Positions 36,274 through 44,132 of a stretch of 64,000 nucleotides of DNA are shown piece by piece. The stretch comes from Trueperaceae bacterium. Its GTDB lineage: Bacteria > Deinococcota > Deinococci > Deinococcales > Trueperaceae. The position numbers were made by a program, and so were the translations under genes. The stretch spans positions 1,561,519 to 1,625,518 of the forward strand of contig CP070651.1 in the NCBI GenBank assembly GCA_020354625.1, read 5' to 3'. Position 1 is the stretch's first letter. Every line of letters starts with the position of its first letter. The notes below the pieces were generated by a model. The model saw nothing but the letters and a program-made list of their open reading frames with translations. It did no database searches and was not told where the DNA came from.

Positions 36274-36348
36274 GCCAATGTAGCTCAGAGGTAGAGCAAT
36301 CGATTCGTAATCGATAGGTCGTCGGTTCAAATCCGACCATTGGCTCCA
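36274..36348 (+). tRNA. tRNA-Thr (anticodon CGT)
   Basis: Acceptor GCCAATG pairs with CATTGGC, D-arm GCTC..GAGC, anticodon stem ATCGA/TCGAT with loop TTCGTAA (anticodon CGT), T-arm GTCGGTTCAAATCCGAC, discriminator T and encoded CCA. Confidence 0.96.
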
Positions 36349-36684
36349 AAGAAAATGTGCTCTAGGCACTATTTTGAGGTAGTAGGGAGTGATACCTTTC
36401 ACCCTGGGTTCTCATTGGTGCGCCCGGAGAAGCAGAAATTGCTCTGCTGCTCATGGCCTCTTCCGCTAACACCAAAGCGAGTTTTGACGAAAATCGGCTC
36501 GGATTGCTCTCTGGTATACTTACCGTGACAGTTCAATTGATTGCCAAGACCACTGTAGATTGTTGCGAGAGGGGGGGTGATACACTCGACAGATTTATAA
36601 GACTGACGTGTCAAGAGGCGAGTTCGATTACTTATGGCCTTCTGACAGTGCACGTACGTCGACCAACGTAGTTAAGGAGAAATT
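36349..36684 (+). other. Leader and promoters of the polyol ABC operon
   Basis: No gene is credible here. Two extended -10 elements are visible: TGGTATACT at 36512-36520 and TGATACACT at 36578-36586, either of which could drive the importer operon. AAGGAG lies just before the binding-protein ATG. Confidence 0.6.
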
Positions 36685-37998
36685 ATGAAGATCGTAGGCA
36701 AATTTTTGGCCGTACTTTTTACGCTGAGCATTGTTGCCATTTCGGCAGCTCAAGGCACTGAGCTTACCATCGCAACCGTCAACAATTCGGACATGATAAT
36801 CATGCAAGAATTGTCAAGTCAGTGGGAAGCTGAAACAGGCAACAAGCTAAACTGGCTCATACTCGAAGAGAATGTTTTGCGCCAGCGCGTGACCACTGAC
36901 ATCAGTACCGGAGGTGGTCAGTTCGACATTATTACCATCGGTGCGTACGAAACACCGCTCTGGGGTAAGTTGGGCTGGCTGAACTCGCTTGATGACTTCG
37001 GCGATGACTACGCCTATGAGGATCTCTTCCCGAGCGTAAGAAATGGTCTGTCTGTCGATGGCAGCCTCTACTCTGCGCCATTCTACGCAGAAAGCTCGTT
37101 TACCTTTTACCGTCACGATCTTTTCGAGGCTGCCGGTCTGACCATGCCAGATCAGCCCAGCTACGATCAGATTCTAGAGTTTGCCAAGGTGCTGCACGAT
37201 CCCGCGAACGAACTTTATGGGGTATGCCTGCGTGGTAAGGCAGGTTGGGGCGAGAACATGGCTTACGTCTCAACGCTGGTCAATACCTTCGGTGGACGCT
37301 GGTTCGATGAAGACTGGAACCCTCAGCTCGATTCGCCCGAGTGGAATGCGGCGCTCAGCTACTACGTAGATCTTCTTACCAACTACGGTCCTCCGGGTGC
37401 CAGCTCGAACGGTCACAACGAAAACCGTGCGCTTTTTGCCAGTGGCAATTGTGCCATGTGGGTTGATGCTACGTCAGCCGCCGGATACATTTTTAATCCT
37501 GATGAAAGCACCGTAGCCGATAAGACCAGCTTTGCTGAAGCTCCTATCGCGTCATGTCCTAGAGGTTCTGGTTGGTTCTGGGCTTGGGCCTTAGGCATCC
37601 CATCGAGCTCCCAAAAGGTCGATGCCGCGAAGAGCTTTATCGAATGGGCTACTTCTCAAGAGTACGTCGATCTCGTTGGAGAGAGTAAAGGTTGGGTGGC
37701 AGCACCTCCGGGTACTCGCCTGTCAACGTATGCAAAATCAGACTATGTGGAAGCGGCACCGTTTGCTGGATTCACCGAGTCATCCATTGTTGCAGCCGAT
37801 CCAGCGAATGCAACCTGTCAGGCTGTGCCTTACACGGGTGTTCAATTTGTCGCTATTCCCGAGTTCCAGGCGATCGGCACTTCCGTGGGTCAGACTGTAG
37901 CTGCTATGGTCTCTGGACAGCTAACGGTTGAAGAGGGATTGGCATCTGCACAAGAAGCAACCGTAAACACAATGAAGCAAGCCGGTTACATTAGGTAG
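36685..37998 (+). CDS. Sorbitol/mannitol-type ABC substrate-binding protein
   Basis: A 437-residue exported binding protein with a Sec signal peptide ending near residue 22 (ISAAQG). ELTIATVNNSDMI, the EENVLRQRVTTDIS block and GGQFDIITIGAYE are closely reminiscent of SmoE/MtlE polyol receptors, so a sugar alcohol or related sugar is the likely ligand. Aromatic residues (GSGWFWAWALG) could line the pocket. A strong terminator follows, so it should be made in excess over the two permeases encoded next. Confidence 0.9.
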   Translation: MKIVGKFLAVLFTLSIVAISAAQGTELTIATVNNSDMIIMQELSSQWEAETGNKLNWLILEENVLRQRVTTDISTGGGQFDIITIGAYETPLWGKLGWLNSLDDFGDDYAYEDLFPSVRNGLSVDGSLYSAPFYAESSFTFYRHDLFEAAGLTMPDQPSYDQILEFAKVLHDPANELYGVCLRGKAGWGENMAYVSTLVNTFGGRWFDEDWNPQLDSPEWNAALSYYVDLLTNYGPPGASSNGHNENRALFASGNCAMWVDATSAAGYIFNPDESTVADKTSFAEAPIASCPRGSGWFWAWALGIPSSSQKVDAAKSFIEWATSQEYVDLVGESKGWVAAPPGTRLSTYAKSDYVEAAPFAGFTESSIVAADPANATCQAVPYTGVQFVAIPEFQAIGTSVGQTVAAMVSGQLTVEEGLASAQEATVNTMKQAGYIR

Positions 37999-38019
37999 CG
38001 TCTGGACATTCGTTGATTC

Positions 38020-38052
38020 TTGGTGGGTCTGATTTGGCCCACCAATTTTTTT
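38020..38052 (+). terminator. Terminator/attenuator between binding protein and permeases
   Basis: TTGGTGGG (38020-38027) and CCCACCAA (38038-38045) form the stem, followed by seven or more T residues. It is located inside the operon, so partial read-through would give the usual excess of binding protein. Confidence 0.85.
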
Positions 38053-38071
38053 GTTTTATATTCTACGTATT

Positions 38072-38959
38072 ATGGCTCGGTCTGGTAACAACCGGAAAAG
38101 ACGCCCCTCGGGCACCCTGGTACTCATAGCCCCCTCGGTCATAAGCCTCCTCATCTGGATGCTTGTGCCCCTCGCTATGACCCTCTGGTTTTCTTTTCGG
38201 CGTTTCAACCTGATCAACCCCTTCATCACAGGGTTTGCGGGTTTCGATAACTACCGCTTCTTGCTCCAAGACCCGGCACTCCTCACTTCGTTGATCAATA
38301 CGGTGGTTCTGGTCGGATCGGTGCTCGCCATCACGGTGGGTGCGGGCATCTTGCTTGCCATCTTGTTCGACCAGCCTTTCTGGGGGCAATCGATCGCGAG
38401 ATTATTGGTAATTGCCCCTTTCTTTGTCATGCCAACCGTCAGCGCCTTGATTTGGAAGAACATGCTCATGCACCCCGTCAACGGTGTATTTGCTTATTTG
38501 GCGAAGTTGGTCGGAGCGAATGCAATCGACTGGTTTGGTGACGTCCCCATGCTGTCGGTTGTGATCATCGTGGCTTGGCAATGGATACCCTTTGCCACAC
38601 TGATTCTCCTCACTGCTATTCAGTCTTTGAGCCAGGATCAGAAAGAAGCTGCACATATCGATGGCGCAGGCCCATTAATGATGTTCTTTGCCATCATCCT
38701 TCCGCACTTGCAGCGCGCGATCAGCGTTGTCATCATGATTGAAGCCATCTTCTTTTTGAGCCTGTTTGCTGAGATATTTGTGACGACTTCAGGTGGGCCA
38801 GGGCTTGCTACGACCAACCTCGCCTGGCTGATCTACCTGCGGGCACTTCTCGAGTTCAATATCGGTGGGGCTTCGGCTGCCGGCATTTTTGCCATCATCC
38901 TGGCCAATATCGTCGCGATCTTCCTGATCCGCACCGTTGCCAGAAACCTGGAGACCTGA
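38072..38959 (+). CDS. Polyol/sugar ABC transporter permease 1 (MalF type)
   Basis: A 295-residue permease with six TM segments. The cytoplasmic EAA loop is KEAAHIDGAGPLMMFFAIILP (about residues 200-220). ATG at 38072 begins MARSGNNRKRR, a basic N-terminus typical of the family; a TTG 21 nt earlier would lie in the terminator's T-run. It lacks a Shine-Dalgarno; TATATT lies 9 nt upstream and may be a separate near-leaderless promoter. Works with the next gene. Confidence 0.9.
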   Translation: MARSGNNRKRRPSGTLVLIAPSVISLLIWMLVPLAMTLWFSFRRFNLINPFITGFAGFDNYRFLLQDPALLTSLINTVVLVGSVLAITVGAGILLAILFDQPFWGQSIARLLVIAPFFVMPTVSALIWKNMLMHPVNGVFAYLAKLVGANAIDWFGDVPMLSVVIIVAWQWIPFATLILLTAIQSLSQDQKEAAHIDGAGPLMMFFAIILPHLQRAISVVIMIEAIFFLSLFAEIFVTTSGGPGLATTNLAWLIYLRALLEFNIGGASAAGIFAIILANIVAIFLIRTVARNLET

Positions 38960-39781
38960 ATGCAACTGAAACGACGGCAAAAGTTGATTATGACAGTTCT
39001 TGGGTGGTCAATTGCTCTCCTGATGTTTTTCCCCATCTTTTGGATGTTTCTGACCTCGTTAAAAACAGAGATTGAAGCTGTTGCGACGCCCCCCTCGCTC
39101 TTTTTTCAGGCCACGTTCGATAACTTCAGGGTCGTTCAAGCGCGTGCTGATTATCTTAGTTTCGCCACCAACAGCATCATTATCTCCATTGGGTCGACGC
39201 TACTGGCCATGCTGTTTGCGGTCCCAGCGGCGTATGTGATGGCCTTTTTTCCTGATAAGCGTACCAGAGGCACCCTGCTCTGGATGCTATCGACAAAGAT
39301 GCTGCCACCTGTGGGTGTGTTGGTGCCCATCTATTTGCTTTTTCGCAATTTGGGTCTGATCGATACCCACATAGGCTTGATCATCATCTATATGCTGATG
39401 AATCTCCCGATCTTGGTCTGGATGCTCTTTACCTTTTTCAAAGACATACCGAACGACATTTTGGAAGCGAGTCGAATCGATGGTGCGGGACGGCTAGGTG
39501 AACTTATTTATCTACTGATTCCACTCGCCCTGCCGGGGATCGCCTCCACCTCATTGTTATCGATCATTCTCGCTTGGAATGAAGCGTTTTGGAGTCTTAA
39601 TTTGACCACATTCAAAGCGGCTCCATTGACAGCTTTCATCGCTTCCTTTTCGGCGCCTGAAGGACTTTTCTGGGCAAAGCTCTCGGCCGCATCGAGCCTT
39701 GCCATCGCACCCATTCTCGTGCTCGGTTGGTTTAGCCAGAAACAGTTGGTGAGAGGGCTGACGTTTGGCGCCGTAAAATAG
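38960..39781 (+). CDS. Polyol/sugar ABC transporter permease 2 (MalG type)
   Basis: A 273-residue permease with six TM helices. Its EAA motif is LEASRIDGAGRLGELIYLLIP (about residues 168-188). The ATG immediately follows the stop of permease 1. No ATPase gene follows; the operon closes with a hairpin about 50 nt downstream. An ATPase must come from elsewhere, and the orphan MalK-like protein at 14.1-15.2 kb is a candidate. Confidence 0.92.
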   Translation: MQLKRRQKLIMTVLGWSIALLMFFPIFWMFLTSLKTEIEAVATPPSLFFQATFDNFRVVQARADYLSFATNSIIISIGSTLLAMLFAVPAAYVMAFFPDKRTRGTLLWMLSTKMLPPVGVLVPIYLLFRNLGLIDTHIGLIIIYMLMNLPILVWMLFTFFKDIPNDILEASRIDGAGRLGELIYLLIPLALPGIASTSLLSIILAWNEAFWSLNLTTFKAAPLTAFIASFSAPEGLFWAKLSAASSLAIAPILVLGWFSQKQLVRGLTFGAVK

Positions 39782-39834
39782 GCAGAAAATACCGTCGACT
39801 TCAAGAACGTGTGTCTCAGACGCGGAAAACGTGA

Positions 39835-39870
39835 GGTGGGGAAGTACTCGTTCCCCACCGGATCTGTTTT
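39835..39870 (+). terminator. Terminator of the polyol importer operon
   Basis: GGTGGGGAA (39835-39843) pairs perfectly with TTCCCCACC (39851-39859) around GTACTCG, followed by GGATCTGTTTTG. Confidence 0.75.
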
Positions 39871-40506
39871 GTGCCAAGAGATGTGTGTTCTGTGCCAACC
39901 CTTTCATGTAGGGGACAATTGTCCCTGGCAAAAGTGGCTCTTGGTTCTGCACGATAACGCACAAGTAGGAATTGCGTGGACGCTTCTACCGTACGGGCAG
40001 TCCACAGAGAGTTCCGAGGTGCCGATCGTGCAAAGGGTTTGTGACAGCCACAGGATGATCCGCGCTCTTTTATCTCGGTTTGACGCGACCGTTGGGGGCC
40101 GTGAGTGATCACCGCTGGGGCATCCAAGCTCGCTGTGCTTCACAAGCCCTCTCTCTCTTCGGCGCCACGAAGTACCGTGCAATCAGGCGTTCTCCGCGAT
40201 GGCCAGAACCAGTACCGGTCAGCTGCGCATGGTCGAGATCGGGGCAAGGCACCTTGTAAAAATACCCGTCAGCTAGCAGGGTTTCAGCACGTCGAGACTG
40301 TCGGTTTCCTTATATTGAAGCTCATCTGCGACCAGAGCAACTACCCGCTGCACGCAATGTTACCGGTGGACCTTGTCGTTCGCAGAAAGGCGCCGGTGGG
40401 CCGGGTCCGGGCCAAGGAGTACGGAGGTGAGAAGGTCTTGGGGGCATAACCCCCTTCACGAGACGAACACGTGAGCCTAGCCATTCCCTACGTGAGGAGA
40501 TATAAC
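39871..40506. other. Gene-free 636-bp stretch
   Basis: Two plus-strand open frames of 99 and 114 codons end or begin here, but neither has a ribosome site, a family I recognise or protein-like composition. A GTGGACGC...GGGGGC pattern and the phrase LVLHDNAQVGIAWTLLPYG in one frame hint faintly at a decayed transposase, which I cannot support further. The end holds the ribosome site for the following gene (GAGGAGA). Confidence 0.5.
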
Positions 40507-41883
40507 ATGTCAGCAATCCGTAGCAAGAGGTGGGTTCTCATCATCGCTGCTGTCGTGTTGGCGGCGTTGATTCCGCTGGCAGTTGCTCAGGACGACTGGG
40601 CAACTTCCGAGTCTGTTCGTGGTGGCCTGCATCTGGTCGCGAACTTCGACTCGAGCGGCGACGACGCCTGGGACGTTGCGGCGCACCCTCTGGTGTACTT
40701 CTCCAGTGAAAGCCACGAGACCCAGAACCCGGCATTGGGCGAGGGCGGTTTCGCAGGCTTCCATATCATCGACGCCTACAGCAAGGAGGTCGTCGCCTGG
40801 GGGCACTACTCGCTCGGTGGTGAGGTCGAGCGCGGGCCGCACGGGGTGGGGATCTCGCCGGATGGCAAGTGGGCCTACGTCGGCTGGGCCGAGTCGATCG
40901 ACGGAGAGCGGAAGGGCCTGATCGGTATCGTCAATGTCAGGACCATGAAGCTCGACAAGGTTCTGATGCAGGAAAGCTACTACCAAGGCACCATGCGCAG
41001 CCAGCGAGTGCACCACATCCAATCGTTCCTCGACAGCCAGGGTCGTCCCCGCGTGATTGTCCAGTGGGGTTTCGGTGCAGATGGCGGGCCGCACCACATC
41101 CTCGATCCCAGCGACGACAACCGGGTCGTGCGCGCCATCACCTACGACGACGTGCACCCGATGGGCCACCCCTTCACCACGCCGTCGCCCGACGGCCGCT
41201 ACATCTACATCTCGATGGCTACGCCGGAGATTCGCGAATCTCCCTTCCACGCTGCGGGTATTGCCAAGCTCGACCTCGATACCGGTGACGTCATCGTCAT
41301 TCCGCACGTGGGCAACCACCCGATCGGTATTACCCACACCGCCGATGGGCACTTCACCTACGTGATCGACGGTCACAACAGTCACGTCTACAAGATCGAC
41401 AACGAGATCAACGAGATCGTCGGTCACACCAGCGCAGGCGTGGCGGGACCCTACGGCATCGCCCTCAATTGGGATGAGAGCCGCATCTTCACCATCGGCA
41501 AGGGCGAAGGCAGCCACAACCGCGGTGGAGTGGTGGGCGTCATCGACACCCGCATCTTCCGGCCCGACCGCAGCTTCAACCAGCCGATCGTCCTCGGCGG
41601 CTCGGCCTCGAGCATCGACCACGCCATCTTGCACCCCGATCCCGACGTCAACGAGCTGTGGATCAGCAACATGCGGGGTTGGGAAACGATCGTCCTCAAC
41701 CTCGACACGCTGGTTCCGACCGACCACATCCCCACTCCCAATGGCGGCGACACCCACTCGGGCGGCTTCGTCCGCTACAATGCGGACTGGAGCGGCGAAC
41801 TGCTTTGCGATATGGGCGGTCCCAAGTCTGAAAGCGTCCGCACCGTCATCCGTTCGTTCTCCACCCTTGATCCAGGCCAGTAA
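40507..41883 (+). CDS. Exported YVTN/YncE-like beta-propeller protein
   Basis: A 458-residue secreted protein. The signal peptide ends about residue 28 (LAVAQDDW). Blades are recognisable from repeated GPHGVGISPDGKWAYV, TPSPDGRYIYISM and GPYGIALNWDESRIF segments, so about six or seven blades. It is rich in histidine (HHIQ, HPMGHPF, HNSHVYK), which may bind metal or haem; it recalls the d1 domain of nitrite reductase relatives, but no haem-binding motif is demonstrable. ATG 40507 follows GAGGAGA. Next to a cytochrome c/cupredoxin gene, so an extracytoplasmic redox partnership is inferred. Confidence 0.75.
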   Translation: MSAIRSKRWVLIIAAVVLAALIPLAVAQDDWATSESVRGGLHLVANFDSSGDDAWDVAAHPLVYFSSESHETQNPALGEGGFAGFHIIDAYSKEVVAWGHYSLGGEVERGPHGVGISPDGKWAYVGWAESIDGERKGLIGIVNVRTMKLDKVLMQESYYQGTMRSQRVHHIQSFLDSQGRPRVIVQWGFGADGGPHHILDPSDDNRVVRAITYDDVHPMGHPFTTPSPDGRYIYISMATPEIRESPFHAAGIAKLDLDTGDVIVIPHVGNHPIGITHTADGHFTYVIDGHNSHVYKIDNEINEIVGHTSAGVAGPYGIALNWDESRIFTIGKGEGSHNRGGVVGVIDTRIFRPDRSFNQPIVLGGSASSIDHAILHPDPDVNELWISNMRGWETIVLNLDTLVPTDHIPTPNGGDTHSGGFVRYNADWSGELLCDMGGPKSESVRTVIRSFSTLDPGQ

Positions 41884-41928
41884 GCCTACACGGAGTGCGC
41901 CTGGTACCCCCCGGTGGGTGTGGGTGCG

Positions 41929-41937
41929 CTCTATACT
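41929..41937 (+). promoter_or_regulatory. -10 element before the cytochrome c gene
   Basis: TATACT at 41932-41937 lies about 45 nt before the ATG at 41983, in the 100-bp gap after the propeller gene. It has no strong -35. Confidence 0.4.
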
Positions 41938-41982
41938 ACACGAAGGATGGAAGTCGACATCTAAAGGAAGATTCAAGGAGAA

Positions 41983-42774
41983 ATGAAGACGACGAGAATC
42001 AGAGCAGGGTTGGTGGCGAGCGTTCTTTTGGGGGCGCTATCCTTCTTGGGTGTCACCTTCGGACAAGATGGCGATCTCACAGCGGGGAGACGAATCTATC
42101 TTGAAACCGCTGGTGGTGTCGGCTGTGCCTACTGCCACGGCGTCGACGGACGCGGCGAAGGAACCGCCGGACTGGATGCGCCCAACATCGTCGGCGCCCA
42201 GATGTCAGCGATCCGTTCCTCGCTCGCAGGCGGCGTCCCGATCATGGGTTTCATCAAGCTCAACGAACGCGAACTCGCCGCCGTCGCCGCCTATGTACGG
42301 CAGCTGGCCGGGTCGGAGTCGGAGGCACTACCCGCAGCACCCGTCGTGCCTTCTAGCGTTATCACCGTCAACGTTGAGATCACGGAGGATGGCTTCCGGC
42401 CTCCTTCCATCTCGATCCCGGTCGGGCAGATGGTGCAGCTGGTTGTTCGCAACCGAACGATGGAAGAGCACCACTACCGTATTGTGGGCCTGGTACCCAA
42501 GAATCTGCTCTGGATCGCCGATCCACCTACAGAACGCCTCGAAGGCGTCAGCGATGACGACCACGAAGCCCATCATGCCACCGACTTTGTGGCCTGGCGT
42601 GCACCATCCCCGAGCGGCATTCAACCGACGGGAGACGAAGTGCACGCCTGGACCCACATCTATTCTCCGGGAGGCGGCAAGGACGTGGTCCTCTTCGCTG
42701 CCACCAATACAGGTACCTTCCAGGTTGTCGACCCGCGGAATCCGGAGTTTCAGGGGAATGTGACGGTCTATTAG
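41983..42774 (+). CDS. Cytochrome c fused to a cupredoxin-like domain
   Basis: A 263-residue exported protein. After a signal peptide ending near residue 27 comes a class-I cytochrome c domain with CAYCH (Cys48, Cys51, His52) and a probable Met88 axial ligand in PIMGF. Residues 125-263 form a cupredoxin-like barrel (VITVNVEITEDGFRPP; MEEHHYRIVGL). In copper proteins the last loop carries Cys, His and Met, but here that loop reads FAATNTGTFQVVDPRNPEF, so the type-1 copper site seems absent. An acidic-histidine insert (DDDHEAHHATD) lies between. Function as an electron carrier or sensor is inferred. Confidence 0.8.
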   Translation: MKTTRIRAGLVASVLLGALSFLGVTFGQDGDLTAGRRIYLETAGGVGCAYCHGVDGRGEGTAGLDAPNIVGAQMSAIRSSLAGGVPIMGFIKLNERELAAVAAYVRQLAGSESEALPAAPVVPSSVITVNVEITEDGFRPPSISIPVGQMVQLVVRNRTMEEHHYRIVGLVPKNLLWIADPPTERLEGVSDDDHEAHHATDFVAWRAPSPSGIQPTGDEVHAWTHIYSPGGGKDVVLFAATNTGTFQVVDPRNPEFQGNVTVY

Positions 42775-42880
42775 GCACGGTCTGGCTTTGCTGTGCGCAC
42801 GATCCTCAGGTTGGAGTCGAGCGGCTTAGATTTATCGATTATCATAGGCAGTTTCGGTAACTGTCGCTAGCCTGGAGGGT

Positions 42881-43924
42881 ATGCGAAATATCTCTACTAC
42901 TATCGTCAGCCTTTTTCTTTGCCTGTCTCTCCTCGGTTTTGTCAACGCTCAGACCATCGTCTTGAGCCCCAAAGGGATCGTGGTCAACCCCTTGCCGGAG
43001 TTCGAGGTCGAAGTGTTTTTGGACAAAGATCCCTCCGGCGAGGCGTCACCCAGTTATCAGCTCGGTGAGCCTGTTCGGATCGGCGTCCACGCCTCCGAGG
43101 CGAGCTACGTCTATCTCTACGACGTCAAGCCTGATGGCACCATCACCCAGATCCTGCCAAACCGCTTTGACGCCTTCGGTGCCAACAACTTCCTCGCTGC
43201 TGGGGAAACGAAGTACTTCCCGCCCCAAGGTGCGCGGTACAGCTTCACCATCGACGGACCGGGCGGGCTTTCCAAAGTGATCGCCGTCGCCAGCAAGCAG
43301 CAGCTCGACACCACCCAGCTCGCCCGCTTCGATGGCGAGGTTGGCTTCGCCAGCAGCAGCATCGGTGAGCTCGGTTTCGGGGCGGCGCTGAGCATCGTGG
43401 TCGAGCCGGTTCCGCAAGCCGAGTGGGTGACCGACACCGCGCTCTATCTGGTGGGCAGCGCTCAGCAGATCCCCGTTTACGGCACCATCCGTATTGTTTC
43501 GCAGCCGTCTGGGGCGCAAGCGTATGTCGATGGTCAGTTCGTCGGCTACACCCCGCTCGACTTCGGCATCGAATCGGGTGTGCATAGCGTTGTTACCGAA
43601 CTAGAGGGATTTTCCTCCTACCAAACATCAGTCGAAGTGAACGGTAACCAGACGGTGAACATCAACGCCGTGCTTTTGGCTGAAACGCGGATGGGGACCG
43701 TGCGTTTCGAGACGCAGCCGCACGGCGCAGAAGTTTTTTTGAATGGAGACTATATCGGGACGACCCCGTTAGAGGTGTCGGTGGCTGTAGGCGAACACCG
43801 GGCTCAGTTCAAGCGAAACGGATTCCGGAAAAGCGATGTTGAGTTGATGGTCGGTTCTGGTACCTATCAGACCGTGGTGGTCGATCTCAGGCCGAAAGGG
43901 AGGGGACACGACGACGACGATTGA
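42881..43924 (+). CDS. Exported DUF4384/PEGA-domain protein
   Basis: A 347-residue secreted protein with a signal peptide ending near residue 23. Residues 45-190 look like a DUF4384 domain: the SYVYLYDVKPDGTITQILPN segment and the GYSFTIDGP-like strand. Two PEGA repeats follow, at about 205-268 (GTIRIVSQPSGAQAYVDGQ) and 272-340 (GTVRFETQPHGAEVFLNGD), ending in an acidic tail. PEGA domains are common in S-layer and envelope proteins, suggesting cell-surface structure. It is about 105 nt after the cytochrome gene. Confidence 0.8.
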   Translation: MRNISTTIVSLFLCLSLLGFVNAQTIVLSPKGIVVNPLPEFEVEVFLDKDPSGEASPSYQLGEPVRIGVHASEASYVYLYDVKPDGTITQILPNRFDAFGANNFLAAGETKYFPPQGARYSFTIDGPGGLSKVIAVASKQQLDTTQLARFDGEVGFASSSIGELGFGAALSIVVEPVPQAEWVTDTALYLVGSAQQIPVYGTIRIVSQPSGAQAYVDGQFVGYTPLDFGIESGVHSVVTELEGFSSYQTSVEVNGNQTVNINAVLLAETRMGTVRFETQPHGAEVFLNGDYIGTTPLEVSVAVGEHRAQFKRNGFRKSDVELMVGSGTYQTVVVDLRPKGRGHDDDD

Positions 43925-43945
43925 GCGCTGCTAGTCACGTATTCG

Positions 43946-44019
43946 CCCGAGGTCGCAACCTCGGGTGGGCTTCGAAAAATCGGCTTGCTGCGACAGTGGA
44001 TACTGTCGCAGCTTTGTCT
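43946..44019 (+). terminator. Two hairpins ending the PEGA gene transcript
   Basis: CCCGAGGT/ACCTCGGG (43946-43965, CGCA loop) is followed by the stronger GCTGCGACAG/CTGTCGCAGC (43987-44012, TGGATA loop) with TTTGTCT after it. Confidence 0.8.
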
Positions 44020-44024
44020 CGGCG

Positions 44025-44033
44025 TGATATAGT
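44025..44033 (+). promoter_or_regulatory. Extended -10 promoter of the catabolic cluster
   Basis: TGATATAGT lies immediately after the terminator and about 100 nt before the GTG start of the first binding-protein gene. Confidence 0.55.
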
Positions 44034-44132
44034 CCCAAACAACGGACTCATATCGTGGGAGGCTACCAGAAGAGTGAGTTGCCTCCACGCGTCGGACGAT
44101 AGGTCTCCATACACCTTTTAGGGAGGTACGAA

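Noticed and set aside
39809-40449. Two overlapping plus-strand ORFs (99 and 114 codons)
   Set aside because: No ribosome site, no recognisable domain and compositions like random translation; the first also begins inside a terminator.
40510-41976. 488-codon minus-strand ORF opposite the beta-propeller gene
   Set aside because: Shadow frame produced by strong GC bias at third positions; the plus-strand gene has a signal peptide, blades and ribosome site.
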